Shown here in pieces: positions 32,401 through 42,858 of a stretch of DNA of 64,000 nt. This DNA comes from Eutreptiella sp. 'Long Island Sound 2002' (taxonomy: Eukaryota; Euglenozoa; Euglenophyceae; Eutreptiales; Eutreptiaceae), in contig OZ038379.1 in assembly GCA_964036045.1 (NCBI GenBank), forward strand, positions 119,785,206 through 119,849,205, read 5' to 3'. The position numbers and the translations under genes were made by a program. The notes under the pieces were generated by a model, which ran no database searches, had not been told where the DNA came from, and worked only from the letters and a program-made list of their open reading frames with translations. How positions within the stretch are numbered: position 1 is the first letter of the stretch; each line of letters begins with the position of its first letter.

Positions 32401-34477
32401 GGCGTTCTGGAGCCGGATCCTGGCCGAGGGCCAACGCCGCACCTGGACCGCGAGGGAGAAGGAGACGTACGCCATTGTTTGTGCGCTCAGGAAGTGGTCT
32501 GGCCACATCGGATTGCAACCGGTGGTGGTTTGTACGGACCATCAGTCCTTGCAGAGCTGGCACAAGGAGCACGTCGATACCCCCTCGGGACCGGCGGCAA
32601 GGAGGGCCCGATGGCATGAGACGTTCGCCAAGTTCGACCTCAGCGTCGTATACGTCCCGGGGAAGGACAACACTGTGGCAGACTGCCTCAGTCGGTGGGC
32701 CTACCCCGCGGGCAAGGCTTGGATGGACATATCCAGCCATGGGGACGCCGAGGAAACCGAGGAGGCCAAGCGCATCATCGAGATGGAGAAGGTCATGGAG
32801 CAAGAGGGGGTCAAGTGCTTTGTGGTGATGGCAAACCGTACGGACCTGGCCAAGTTCCGGGGTGCCCGCGTCCAAGCTATTCGAGAGGAAACCCTCGAGC
32901 AATGGATGGTGGCCCCTGTAGAGCTAGTCAGGTCGGTGCTCACAGAGGACTGGTTGGATGACTACGCGGCATCCGAGCACTGGAGCAAGTACTGGAATGC
33001 CGTGAGCGCCCCGTCGGACGACGAATGGCCCGAGGGCTTGACCGAGGATGGCGACAAGTTATTCCTCAAGGACAAGCTGCTGGTGCCCGAGAACCGAGTG
33101 GAGGAGCTCATTGACCATTGGCACGACGCCCAGCTCATGCACCCTGGCCGAGACAAGATGCAGCAGGACCTGGAGTGGCGTTTCAAGTTCCCTCCGGGGT
33201 ACAACGCCATCCTGGATAGGTACTGCAGCGACTGTGCCGTGTGTCGGGCCACGAAGAGCCCCAACCACTCCACAGCGGGCAACCCGGTGTATACGGCTAT
33301 ACCGGAGGCCCCTATGCGGTCCGTGGCCATGGATGTATTCGCCATGCCTGAGGTCACCGTGGAAGGAGAGACCTACGACTGTGTCATTCTGGCGGTGGAT
33401 AGGCACAGTGGGTATATCGTGGCGGTCCCTGGCAAGAAGTCCAAGAAGAAGGACAAGAAGGACAAGCATGGAGTGGGGCTGCAGGCCAAGACCGTCGCTA
33501 ATGCCATGATCAGGCATTGGCTGACGATCTTCGATGTCCCAGCTGTCATCTGCAGCGATCGGGGCAGTCAATTCGTGGGGACGTGGTTCAAGACGATGTG
33601 CAAGCACATGGGGATTCGGCATGCCAAGACTGTGGCGTACCACAGCCGGTCGAATGGCCGGGCTGAGGTGGCCCGGCGGCAGATGTTCGAGAAGTTCTGC
33701 CAGCTGCACATCGACGAACCGGGCCGGAATTGGTATAATTCGCTGTGGAGGGTACTCCAAGCGTATCACGACCTTCCGGGGCCCACTGGACTGTCGCCCC
33801 ATCGCATCCTGTTCCTACGGGATCGAGTGTCGCGCACTCTCCCGTGGATGAACCATGGCAAAGTGGCCCGGGATGCGAATGCCATGATGGCTGAGGCGGA
33901 CGACACGGCGGCCAAAGTGTGCAAGGCACTTCAGGACGAGCGAGACAAGAGGGCCAAGTACTTCAAGCAGGGAAAGGTCCAGAAGTATGCTCTCCAAGAC
34001 ACCGTGTGGGTGGAGCGGCACCACAAGGATGTCCTGTCCAGGCATCGGCAGGCATCTTGGTATGTGCCGGGGGTAATCGTGCGGAAGGTCGGGCAGGATG
34101 TGTATGCGGTTCGTGTGGGGGATAACAAGATCCTGGACCGCGACCATACCCAGCTTCGTCCCCGAGCACCAGACCCCAGCGGACGTCCCGTCACCTTCGA
34201 GTTCACGGCCGGCGATGTGGACTCGGACGACGAGGGTGAGGACGACGACTTCACCGCCGAGAAGATCCTGGCGGACAAGCCGGACCCGGGGACGCCTGGG
34301 GGTAGGCTTTACAAAGTCCGTTGGAAGGGCTTCGCCGCATCCAGGGACTCGTGGGAGCCTCCGAGCAGTTTTGTGCCGAGGTACACCACGGTCTGGATGG
34401 ACTACCTAAAGAAAAAGGATATTTCTTTGGATGTCAAGGACGTGTTGGTCCATTTGGTTGCTGATGTAGCACCGTAA
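29411..34477 (+). CDS. Pol of element A (PR, Dam-like, RT, RNase H, integrase, chromodomain)
   Basis: Open from the gag TAG to TAA 34475-34477; the first alternative start is GTG 29492 (1661 residues). In order: aspartic protease with VDTGAQ (Asp-Thr-Gly 29813-29821) and MIMGYDF; a Dam-like segment from DVFASR (30335) to AFLVDG (30685), in which the NPPF site reads as WHGSLD (30449-30466); RT with LDLKHGYHQMPL and FVDDIII (31834-31854); RNase H with TDASDYAVGAVLEQ (32332); integrase with a Cys pair (CSDCAVC), then catalytic Asp in SVAMDVF, Asp in CSDRGSQF and Glu in NGRAEVAR; and a C-terminal chromodomain (YKVRWKGF, about 34250-34400). Chromodomains direct chromovirus integration to marked chromatin. 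All catalytic residues of PR, RT, RNase H and IN are present. Confidence 0.93.
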   Translation, partial: RSPHGSGTSEVSPLEISGIPEKAKANRVPKKAPEEPKPLSFATPNPWSALPREVHVGTGHGNKEGATTESPVDGQDQPKIYTIRDHTLEVLMHPDVLELHAVRVVHTPHGDERQLHLKVRVRCGRGEKVVDVLVDTGAQVSLVRRGLFKEELLQASRRPVRLKVANGEIMDGGTHEATISMEFWEHERLNRPDQAKRSTLSGNFYVADITDWDMIMGYDFMVANAIGALPHRATLVREDDECLTWVSTDYACGSSQWNAEEEDRIVQAVQAVGAKSRGDRGVQLTEYGMAPQVYTRMIQTLGAEAPETDVFASRDAPLLRKCRRHWHRGDSAWHRHWGLKEWGPMYWHGSLDNTRRTVEKIIADRAKGILVVTGIGSTPCPLESLKSTLDSITLNEMSFGPEEELFIDAKGVSMPSPGQAWGTKAFLVDGARAQPTGDEAFIRRVEAVPMKVMFEPKEGTDQPIDGIDVLSHAKIDDVVNYMRMGMHDRVAAKKRRAMVTSPHWWDDKMLVTGKYEKDGFVARVMDHIADQYDGPVGSDPPTWDFPRVGADSDSHQPEAANFRRLSVGRAPHDDEDGISDEEKSESDPEEAYTAVRSVVSIPKQAPDEAQENPKVAELKERLIKAYPRLFSGVANKNPPDRGRFGTARIKLRPNPKIYRHREYQLQGDRAEAMKKLLAEFIERGWIEPSDSEWASPAFIVPKREKGEWRLVVDYRGLNEQTEHDSYSLPLIDSILQKQQKKRLFTVLDLKHGYHQMPLHPDSRPCTAMSTPLGPMQWKVVPMGAKNGNAAFQRMMEDLLGPVRDCADPFVDDIIIGSGTENMTEDELIEAHEKDLRRVLSELDKHNMVCKPTKASLFVKEVEFAGHVVGHGQRRPMPGKLASLHHWEKPQTISELRSFMGFCNYYSGYVRMYAELSGPLHKMLQMGKFDGRKGSKKKLAWTPEAEDAFNSLKERLLGQLGLFLVDPDKGFVLRTDASDYAVGAVLEQVRDDGSHVPVAFWSRILAEGQRRTWTAREKETYAIVCALRKWSGHIGLQPVVVCTDHQSLQSWHKEHVDTPSGPAARRARWHETFAKFDLSVVYVPGKDNTVADCLSRWAYPAGKAWMDISSHGDAEETEEAKRIIEMEKVMEQEGVKCFVVMANRTDLAKFRGARVQAIREETLEQWMVAPVELVRSVLTEDWLDDYAASEHWSKYWNAVSAPSDDEWPEGLTEDGDKLFLKDKLLVPENRVEELIDHWHDAQLMHPGRDKMQQDLEWRFKFPPGYNAILDRYCSDCAVCRATKSPNHSTAGNPVYTAIPEAPMRSVAMDVFAMPEVTVEGETYDCVILAVDRHSGYIVAVPGKKSKKKDKKDKHGVGLQAKTVANAMIRHWLTIFDVPAVICSDRGSQFVGTWFKTMCKHMGIRHAKTVAYHSRSNGRAEVARRQMFEKFCQLHIDEPGRNWYNSLWRVLQAYHDLPGPTGLSPHRILFLRDRVSRTLPWMNHGKVARDANAMMAEADDTAAKVCKALQDERDKRAKYFKQGKVQKYALQDTVWVERHHKDVLSRHRQASWYVPGVIVRKVGQDVYAVRVGDNKILDRDHTQLRPRAPDPSGRPVTFEFTAGDVDSDDEGEDDDFTAEKILADKPDPGTPGGRLYKVRWKGFAASRDSWEPPSSFVPRYTTVWMDYLKKKDISLDVKDVLVHLVADVAP

Positions 34478-36759
34478 TGGATCCCCCCTTGGCATTTTGT
34501 TTGTTTCGGTGAATGAGGAGACGGGTGAGGGCGTTCATCCGGGGATTTTTCGGCCTTGATTGGCCATATACCCCCTTCACTCGATCTACACATATATATT
34601 TCATTGTGGTATACTTATTTAGGTCGACCGACGACGTTTTTCTATCTTTGATCCCCTTGGTCCATGTTGTAGATCAAGAGGAGACCGGATATGGCGTAGG
34701 GCGCTGAGTATCAGTGTCCTCACCCCTCCCTTGGGGCATGGGGGACGCCTACGACGTGTGTGGGGCCTCCATGTGTTCTTGGGACATGGGGGGGGGGGTT
34801 GGAGCCCATTGGGGTCCTCCCGTCCTCTCTTCATTGGTTTCCGAGCGGATACAACGCTCTGAGAAGGGGGGTGAAGCCGGTTCGGACCCCCGTGGCCATC
34901 TTGGGGTCACTTGGGGTGTGTATCTATGTGCCGGCAACCCGCCATTGGCTGATATCATACTCTCCCATCCACCTGATCTAACACGATGTGATAGTGTGAT
35001 AGGTTTGGCCATTCCGGCTATGAGCGGCCATATTCAGAACCAAGGCGCCGCCAGCGAAGATTTATATATCAGAATATCAGGAATCAACAGGGTTTTATTA
35101 TCATAATGTTTCCGTAATTTTTCAGCCTTTCGTTCTGATGGTCAATGTATCGGCGACTGTCAGTTGGCTCGCGATTTTGCGTTAACCGATTGGTTAACTG
35201 TTATTTCCTGATATTTTGGCGGATATTCCGTTGAAGGGTCAGATTTCATCAGCAAAGGGTTCGTTGCATCCGCAATTCTCTAAATAAGCACTCGAAATTT
35301 TAATCAGAATTTTTCGCGATGTCGAAATCGGATTTTCGACCTCGACATCGCCGCACTTGATTTGGACTTCTTCGAATGGTCATACTCCCTTCCCTATGCC
35401 CGAATCAGGTTTCCCTTATACTTGCCACCCATTTGACTTGGAGATATAAGGGAAACAAAAGTGAATCGTGGGACCACTTTGAAGGACCATATCTACGCGC
35501 GAGTGTGAGGAAAAAGAATAAGGAAGGTTGGGTTGCAAGCGCCTTAGTCTCAGGTTAATTTAGGAAGCATCAAACGCCTTTGGTGCGCACACATGCCCGG
35601 TGTAGCAAGGGAAAAGGGTCAAGAGGGTATAAAGTGATATATAACTCTTGGACCGTGCAACTGAATATTTTAATGCGACTTTCGAGTGTGCCGCATGAGT
35701 GTTGGGGTTGCATAGCAACTTTCCTTGGGTTCCTACGTATTTTTAACGTGAAGTTATGTCAATGGAGGGACATGGCATATCATGGTGGGAGCCATATTTT
35801 GAGGGTATGTGTTGTATGCATGGTATATGTTTGATATGCTCACGCCCATGTTATATATCTTCGTGTGGCCGAAGAGATGGGGAGCCATACGTGACAAGGG
35901 CTTTGCCCATGTCCCAATTGTGGAATTCAAAGCGCTAGACCAAGTCTACCGCGTATGTATTGCTCATGGTATGTTTAACAAAGAGATCCATGGGTGCACT
36001 CCCATTTTCATGGGGCATGTAGATATTAGTGGCGAAGGTATCTCCATGCGCCCGATTGGGGATCCAAGTGGGGGAATTGTTCGTAAATGGTTCCAATCAT
36101 TTGTGTATTGAACCATGAGCGGATATCATGGGTGAGCATAGAGATATACTATCATGACAACTTTGTATTTGGTCATATTTTCATGTTTTTGACCTCAATT
36201 TGTGCTCATTTTTGCGTTTTGTGTACTCAGCTGGTCTGCTAACAGCAAGGAGCCTATGGTGAGTCGAACCATGGTATGTTGTTCATATGTTGGCATATGC
36301 TTTGGAGTTGAACACCACCATATGCCGGATCGCATACTCCATTTGGCTTGGCGCACGAAGGATTATAAGAATTGGTCTCAAGATCATGGGCTGACTTGGG
36401 CAGTGCGTGGCGCCCATATCCGAAGGGGTTTCGAGGGTAAAATGGGGATGTACATGGGCATTGGCCTTTGGTCTCTATCCTCCATGAATATTAGACTTCG
36501 ATTCCATGCATGCTTTGAGCCTTCGGATAAGTGGTAACTTCAATTTTGAGCAAATATTTGATATATGGCCAATATGGTGTGAATTGGCAGTTTTTTGGCA
36601 TGTTATGAGTTCAAACTCATAGGTCATTTCTCCAAGCCCAATCGACTCCAAGTAGAACCAAGGTTATGTCAGGGTAGGGCATGGTCCTGGGTGCCACTCT
36701 AGGCCATGACACGCCACCTCCCCTATTGGGATAGGACTTAGAGGCTTGGGAGTGAACAC
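34478..36759 (+). other. Long non-coding region 3' of pol in element A
   Basis: This 2.3-kb stretch shows no convincing coding sequence. Positions 34873-36010 reappear inverted at 14517-15648, so at least this part is an independently dispersed repeat. It contains a G11 run near 34788. It is either an extended 3' UTR, the upstream part of a long LTR, or an insertion. Confidence 0.65.
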
Positions 36760-37236
36760 ATTTTGGGGGTTTGTGTATTGACTTGTGACACATGGCATTC
36801 AGCCATATCATTTGACCTGGTTCAGGGTAATATGTTGGTGAGTCAAGGGAAGGTCTTGAGTCCAGGGAATGATGGGTTTATGGCTGTGAATGTGTATGTT
36901 TACCTCTTTCCCCAACTTTGCTTTATTTGTGTTCATATGCCAATTTCAGGGCTTTCTTCCTTGGTGCAATTCTTGTACATGCCCGCCACCGTGGGAATAC
37001 CGGTGTGCTGAACGAAAGCCCGCAGCCTGATTTGGATTGTGAATTGGGTTATTGCTACACTTGTGGGATCTGGTTGCTGTTCAGGGTTGAAGGAGGATTA
37101 CATTTTCTATATTTTTGGATTTGGACCCTGGATTTTGAGGATTTTGATAAATGCAATCGTTGATCCGGAGCAAGTCAGCAGGGGTGACAGGCGGAAGGGG
37201 CACAGCGGGGGCCGGTCCTGGTAGGGACCTTCTTTA
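36760..37236 (+). repeat. 3' LTR of element A
   Basis: Direct repeat of 25912-26388 with few differences (for example one within GGGATCTGG and one in AGGCGGAAGG). It ends CTTCTTTA and is followed by CCAGAGCGC, which belongs to a B-family 3' region. Confidence 0.8.
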
Positions 37237-38114
37237 CCAGAGCGCCGAGATGTCACTCCATTTCTTGATTCTCCCACTCAATCCACCAATAATCTACCTC
37301 ATTCTCTACCAGGGCATGGTTTGGTATCGATTCTCGATACGTTTACATGCTTTTTAGCCCTTAACCTAATGTTTTACTGCCCGGAGGACTGTTCGTCACT
37401 CCTCATTCTGTCTCATTTCAGGTTCATCCATCCTGATTCAGTGCCAATTCAGCCCAAATCAGGTCAGATCAAGCAGATTTCGCCCCATCGAGGCTACATT
37501 TCTATTTTTTTCTGGGACTTGCCCGCACTACGTTCTTCGTTGACGTAGCGACACACCCCAGTGTGTTTTTGGAGGGGGAGTGTAAGTGCGGCTAACCCCC
37601 ATCTGCTCAGATTTTCACAGATCTGCCCCAGATTGGCTACATTTTGGTCATTTTCTCTGCTTCGGCGGAATCGCCGCCCCGCAGCTCAGTCTCAGGATCA
37701 GACCTATATATTTCTGATGTGCCGGATCTGATTCCGCGGTCCATTCATCGTAAATCCGCCGCGTTCCGATCATTTACCCGGAATCGCCATTTGCTGCTGA
37801 TGCGCGTGCGCGAGCCAGATCGGCCAAATATTTTTTCACAATCGGATTTATATAAATCTTTTCAGATAGATATGGACACTCAGATGTACTTAGGAATATC
37901 CGCATCAATTTTCTTCATAGACTGGGATTTTTTGCCGGATAACAATCAGCATGGATCTTGCCTCCGTTGTCGCCGCTCTTGCCTCCGTTGGTGTCCGTGT
38001 ATCCGGTTCTGCCCCCAACAGCAGCGTTCAGGTCGACTCCTCGCGTGCCTGCCCCCCCGGTCTTGCCGGCCCTGAGCCCTCCGGCACCATCAACGACCTA
38101 GGGCAGCACTTTCA
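37237..38114 (+). mobile_element. 3' terminal fragment of a B-family element (B'')
   Basis: 37237-37580 matches the B region just upstream of its 3' LTR (from about 60012), including the polypurine tract GGAGGGGGAG at 37571-37580. 37581-38114 is a complete 534-bp B-type LTR that begins TGTAAGTGCGGC and ends CAGCACTTTCA. It has more substitutions relative to element B than the two B LTRs have between them. Everything upstream is replaced by element A. Confidence 0.88.
37581..38114 (+). repeat. LTR of B''
   Basis: 534 bp with intact TG...CA ends. It keeps the short open frame starting ATG 37951 (MDLASVVAALAS), with amino-acid changes in the middle relative to B but no stop, ending in the PGQHF-like block before the LTR end. 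Confidence 0.85.
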
Positions 38115-38951
38115 GAGTGGGGGGTGGATTGCAGCCGTGGGATCGCCCACAGGCGCCGCAGGAGAGGGGCGAAGGTGGAGCGCAGCCGTGGGATCGCCCA
38201 CTGGCGCTCCTGGGGGAGGGTGGAGGGTAGGAGGGCAGCCGTGGGACGGCCGACTGGCGCTGCCAAGGAAGGGAGGTGTGTGAGGGGCAGGGGCAGGGGG
38301 CAGGGGGCAGAGGGGAGGACCACCTATGCGGGGCACCTTTAGGGTTCCCGCTCCCTTTGACACATGAAGTGACGCACCTGCAGACGTGCAGCAGACGGTG
38401 GGAGGGGAGGCGACACGGGGATACAGTACTGGCTATGCAATACACACCATTGTGCAGGTAGACAGGTAGGTAATACTAGCAGGCAAATAATAAAAAGTCA
38501 GTAGTCCCTTGGTTCAGGGGGGTGAGTGAGGGCCCCGCCAGATCGCTGGCTGCCCAGCCTAGGGTAAGTGAGGGCTCCGCCAGACCGCTAGCTGCCGAGC
38601 CTGGGGGAGAGTGCGGGCTTCGCCAGATCGCTGGCTGTCGAGCATGAGAGAGCGGGAGACCTCTGGCTGCAGCGCCTGTAAGGGTGCATCGCGCAGAGTG
38701 GCGGGGGGGGGGGGCGGCCACAGCGGCCGTGGCTTGTGTTTCTACACCCCTTCCACCCAGGATCGCCTGAGCTTGCCACGCCATCTCAGAGGCGACAGGG
38801 CACTGCCGAGCGGGACAAGCTTCCGCAGACAGGAAAACTGCAGTGGGGGGGGGGGGGGGCTGCAGTTGACAGAGAAGAGGTGGATGACGGAGAGCGGGTA
38901 AAAAAAGTAAAGAAAAAAAACCTGGGGGAGGAAGACACCTTTCCCGGAAAT
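38115..38951. repeat. G-rich region with two short tandem repeats
   Basis: Units starting GCAGCCGTGGGA begin at 38131, 38182 and 38235 (51-53 bp period). Units around CGCCAGATCGCTGGCTG begin at 38536, 38578 and 38621 (42-43 bp period). Long G runs occur near 38702 and 38845. Nothing coding is supported. It may be the 3' part of the adjacent - strand LINE fragment. Confidence 0.65.
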
Positions 38952-39617
38952 TCAGTGCGGGGCGGAGACCCCCCGGTCTCCAGTGGAGCTTAATCTCCTT
39001 TCACACTGAAGTGTTCGGGAACTGTGACCCGTGGAGTGAAGGTGAAGTGAGGTGGAGGGTGTCTGTCTTAGTGACTGTGCGGCAGGTAGCACCAGAGCGT
39101 TTTTGTTTGGATGTTTGTTGATGGGGGCGGGTGATTTAATTTTTGGGAAAGAGAGTTGAGTGGGGTGGTGGGCTGATGTGCTGTAGATGGAGACTGAGCT
39201 TTTCCAGGGGTTGTCAGTGGTGTCTGGCTGCAGAGTGTGCGGGTCTGGTATGGGGTTATTTCTGAGCGACTGTTGGACGTCTTGCAGTGTTGTTTTGACG
39301 CGTTGGCGTTGTTTTTTCATGGCAGAGTAGAGGTGATTTCTGTGTTGAGTGTAGGTGAGTGCAGGTGGGGGTGAACGGAGAAGGTTACTGAGAGAGTTAG
39401 GAATCAGTGTAGGGATGAAGTTGCGGCGGTCACCCAGTGTTGCGGTGGTCCACCAATCAGAAATGAGGTCGTTGAAAGGGGAAGGCCAGGCGTTGATGAT
39501 GGCTTGGCATAGGTGTGCAGTGGCTGTGCATTCAGCTACCACTGTTATAGGGTCCAGAGGGTGTTTCTGGAGACATTTGGGGCAGGGGTATTTTTTAAGG
39601 ATGTAGTGTGGTTGGTA
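38952..39617 (-). pseudogene. LINE C-terminal fragment inserted in copia element D
   Basis: The - strand frame ending at 38952 contains a Cys/His cluster (CPKC with following His and Cys, about 39560-39490 reading leftward), then a helical, Lys/Arg-rich stretch. This resembles the zinc-knuckle C-terminus of LINE ORF2 proteins, including the arrangement at 8109-8500 of the large LINE. At about 39617 the sequence changes abruptly to copia reverse transcriptase. No RT or endonuclease motif remains, so the family call is tentative. Confidence 0.4.
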
Positions 39618-39855
39618 ACCCGTCCAACGAGTCTTTGTCCGCTTCCTGGAACCCGCGAGCATCAAGACGAGATTTCGGAGTGACAGTGCGATCATCAAGA
39701 ACCTTCTCGGTATTACCCCAGCGCGTCGTAGCAACTGTGTGCCCTAGATCAGGAACCAACTCGTAGACACCACAGCAGTCCCAACTGGCCAGCTCCCGTT
39801 GCTTTGCCTCCAAAAAAGTCCGGCTCCGCCACACGGGCAGCAGATACCTCGCCAT
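39618..39855 (-). pseudogene. Copia reverse transcriptase N-terminal fragment
   Basis: The - strand reads a start of copia RT: EAKQRELASW, then VYELV, TTRWGNTEK and SRLDARGFQE, matching the family pattern of E...EL-SW, V-E-V, RW---K and K-RLVARGF-E. It is cut off about 20 residues later by the LINE fragment. The catalytic part is missing. Confidence 0.75.
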
Positions 39856-40294
39856 GTGACTTCTTCCTTTTCAGAGCCACATTCGCAAGGCAAAAGGCAA
39901 AGAGGAGCAGCTCATCTTGAGAGTCAGCACAGAAGGCATTCACAATTCGAGGAACAGTCGCACCTTGCTGTTTCCACAACCCTGAGAGTTCTGTCACACA
40001 CACCACAGAGTGGCAAGCCGCCTCCACACACCCATGCATATTTAGCGGCTTGCCATGCCCCACAAACGCAAGAAGATGAGGCACCCCGTTCACGTGAACC
40101 TCGTCCCGTGTAATAACATTGCCCGCCTAATGACAATCCTCAGGACGAACATCCAAGGAATCATCCACATCCGCAGATGGCACCACAAAGCGCTTGTTCA
40201 CCGACACCTCAGGCAGAACAATGCTGGTATGCGCTCCCGCCACATCAGCTGCCTCCTGAGATTGGTCTTCAGGAACATTTCTCTCCAGCTTCCC
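39856..40294 (-). pseudogene. Copia integrase-RT linker of element D
   Basis: Protein-like sequence continues on the - strand between the DNA transposon and the RT start, in changing frames (for example EDQSQEAADVAGAH and later NGVPHLLAFVGHGK). It joins the integrase C-terminal part across the transposon. No separate domain recognised. Confidence 0.5.
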
Positions 40295-40296
40295 TA

Positions 40297-40336
40297 GATT
40301 AGCGTCTTAAGGTCAAAGCTGTTCTACTCAACTCAA
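40297..40336 (+). repeat. Left terminal inverted repeat
   Basis: 40 bp, inverted match to 42859-42898, with the block GTTCTACTCAACTCAA identical in both. Confidence 0.85.
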
Positions 40337-40623
40337 CCCTATTCCATCTGTCAATTGAACAGAATTGAATAAAATTGAACATTGACAAAATTGAACACAT
40401 AGCGCGCCGACATTTTGCACTCGCGTGCGCAGTCAAAAAGACACAAATAGACGTCATGTACAGCCACACACAGCTTTAAAGCTCATAAAAGTTGAGGATT
40501 TTACAGTGTGTGGTGATAAAATACAATGCTGTTCATGTACGTTAATTTTGTGTTGCTCGAAATTGCTGTGCGCACTATTGATCGTGGTGCGCGCTACTCA
40601 TGTTCAATTTTTATGTGTAGATA

Positions 40624-42541
40624 ATGGCCTCTCGCAACATCTATGACCCTCATGGACTCCATGATTTCCTGTTAAATGCAACACGTGCAACTTCCATCTT
40701 TGATGATGACGTTGTTGACGTGCTTGCAAACTTTTTCATACAAACACCACGATACCGCAACCTTCTAAAGAAGGTGTGTGATACGGCCCATGGTGGTAAT
40801 ATCGTTCAACGTTGTACACAAGAAGCGTTGAACGCCCATGGTACGCTTATTTGCACACCTATACGTGCGGTAGAGCTCATTGTGGATTTAAGGATGGCAC
40901 GTGCGAGGTATCCTATACTACAAGAGTTCATGAGTGACTTCGTTCACAAATTTACCCAAAAGCTCCGTGTACAATGGTCTCCACGCTTACCTTCGTTGAA
41001 GTCCATCAACGATAAGTGGAGGGAATTGTGTAGTGAAATGCGGCTAGAGCCTCCAGAACTTAGTACACAAGACAGAGCTATTAGGATGTCATGGAGTATC
41101 CTAGAGGTTGTCAAAATTATACAACGACATAAGGTGTTACATAGTGCATGGGATACTTCCATGCCTTTGACCCTTATTGTCCGCGGGAACGCATTCCCTG
41201 TTGCACTCAATGGTCCCAATTATGCATAACATTTGCTAATTGGGGCCAATTGGCCCGGAACTTGTCACACCAATTCATCATTGGTGTGGCATATTGCGAT
41301 GACAAGGATGCTACAATCCTTGCCAACCTTTGGGAAACAAATATCAAGGTATGCGTTACGATGCGTCCTTCGTGGTTAATCACATCCGATTGTTCAATTT
41401 ACGAATTGAACTTTCAACTCGTTCAATTGAACATTCAATTGAACATTACAACTTACCATGCACCTTCTTCTGTTTCTAGTTGTTGCAAGCTCTCATTGAC
41501 GGTGCAACACTTGAGTGGTTCGGGAAGAAGTAGCATTGCAAAGTCTGGTTCGGGGGTGAGGAGCCGTGGTTGCGGCCATGGTTGGGATTATCGGAATATT
41601 GGGAGATCGCTAGTATATATGCATTTGCCATTTGGCAAAGGGCCCAACGATGCCAATTGGCGTACCAATGCCGCGGAAGCCACATACCGTACGGGTGGTG
41701 GTCCTTGTATGCAACGATGTGGTTGTATGAGACCACCACCCATTCGTTTGGACCGTTGGCGATTTGTACAATCTATTCTCAATGGCCTCATGGCCATAGG
41801 TCGTTTAATTTGTACATATATAGAGGATTCCGTTGAGAACTATCATGATAGTAAGGGCATTGCTATCAACAAAACGTGTAGAGTACGGTGGTCCTTAGGT
41901 AAGACCTCCAAGCCAACTGGTGAGTGTACATGGAGGCTCATGCTTATGTGGTATTGCATGCATGTGAATGGATAATTCCTTTGCTTTTGTCCGTTGGTGT
42001 GGCCTTTTCTCTCTAAAGCCTCAAAGTGAGTTTGAAAGGAGCCGTGGCAAGCAACGTTGAGGAGGAAGCAAAAAAGGAGGAAGTGGAAGAGGAAGAGGAA
42101 CCAACCAATGATGTGGATGACCCAAACGAGGAAAAGGAACCAACCAATGATGCGCATGAGGAAGAGGAATGCAAGGAAGTAGAGGGAGTGGTTGAGGAAG
42201 ATGGGGTCCCTCCAACAAGGGCCCCTCTACGTCTTAAAGACCTAGATAAATTTTGGGTTCCCATGCAATTGGAAATGGAAAATGATTCGGAGTGTGTTAA
42301 GGAGTGGGTTGTTTGTTGTGGGTGTGATGCCACGCTTTTGCGTGGCTCGGATTTAGATGATGCTCCGAGGAGTGAATGGACAAAGGCCACCCGTCCCGGT
42401 TGGCGAATGCTCATCATGCCCCCGCAACTACCGGGGGAAGATGACATTAGCCTCGTGGCGGTAAAAAAAATTGATTGTGAAAAGTCCTATGAGGAGGCGG
42501 AGGCCCGGAGGGTGCAATACAAGGCCTATGCCAAGGTGTAG
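40624..42541 (+). pseudogene. Putative transposase of the DNA transposon (introns, broken)
   Basis: ATG 40624 opens a 201-codon frame. Near 41195 the protein-like reading passes to another frame (TQWSQLCITFANWGQLARN). It continues to a consensus intron at 41349-41479 (GTATG...TTTCTAG, 131 bp), and splicing joins ETNIK to LLQALIDGATLEWF in frame. TAG 41531-41533 then interrupts sequence that goes on as HCKVWFGGEEPWLRPW and further. Another likely intron starts at GTAAGACC near 41900 and ends close to 42025. The last exon (42026-42541) has a Glu/Asp-rich stretch and a Trp-rich end. I recognise no DDE signature or family. The frameshift and stop suggest this copy is inactive. Confidence 0.55.
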
Positions 42542-42858
42542 GACAAGTGTATTCATCAATACATGGTCTTCACACTTTTTTTATGATAGTGTTCATTCCA
42601 TCGTATAGTGTGTACTGATCCTCTTGTTGTTCAATGGAATTTTCAACTCCATCAATTGTGAGAAAATTGCATAAAATAGGGTATGCAAGGGTCGCAAGGG
42701 TTTAAAAATCAATGGTAGGTGTTTGACATACATTGTGTGAAATGGTTGTCATGGTTTTGAAAATATGAAACCACATGAGGTGCCACTAAATGGGAATTAG
42801 ACATGGTGGAAAGTAGTTGTTCAATTGAAATCTATGGTACTCAATTGAGCAGACTTGA

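Larger units (their letters stand above)
25912..37236 (+). mobile_element. Element A: Ty3/gypsy chromovirus with intact gag and pol
   Basis: It is bounded by 477-bp direct repeats (25912-26388 and 36760-37236) that differ at only a handful of positions by eye. It carries a primer site, gag, pol with integrase and chromodomain, and an unusually long 2.3-kb non-coding stretch before the 3' repeat. There is no target duplication. The left flank is B-family sequence on the - strand; the right flank is B-family sequence on the + strand. Either the LTRs are longer than 477 bp and the 5' copy is truncated, or the locus is rearranged. Recent activity is likely from the intact frames. Confidence 0.88.

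Noticed and set aside
38456-38476. Reverse-oriented CCTA tail of the - strand LINE fragment
   Set aside because: Only a few imperfect units and no flanking duplication found.
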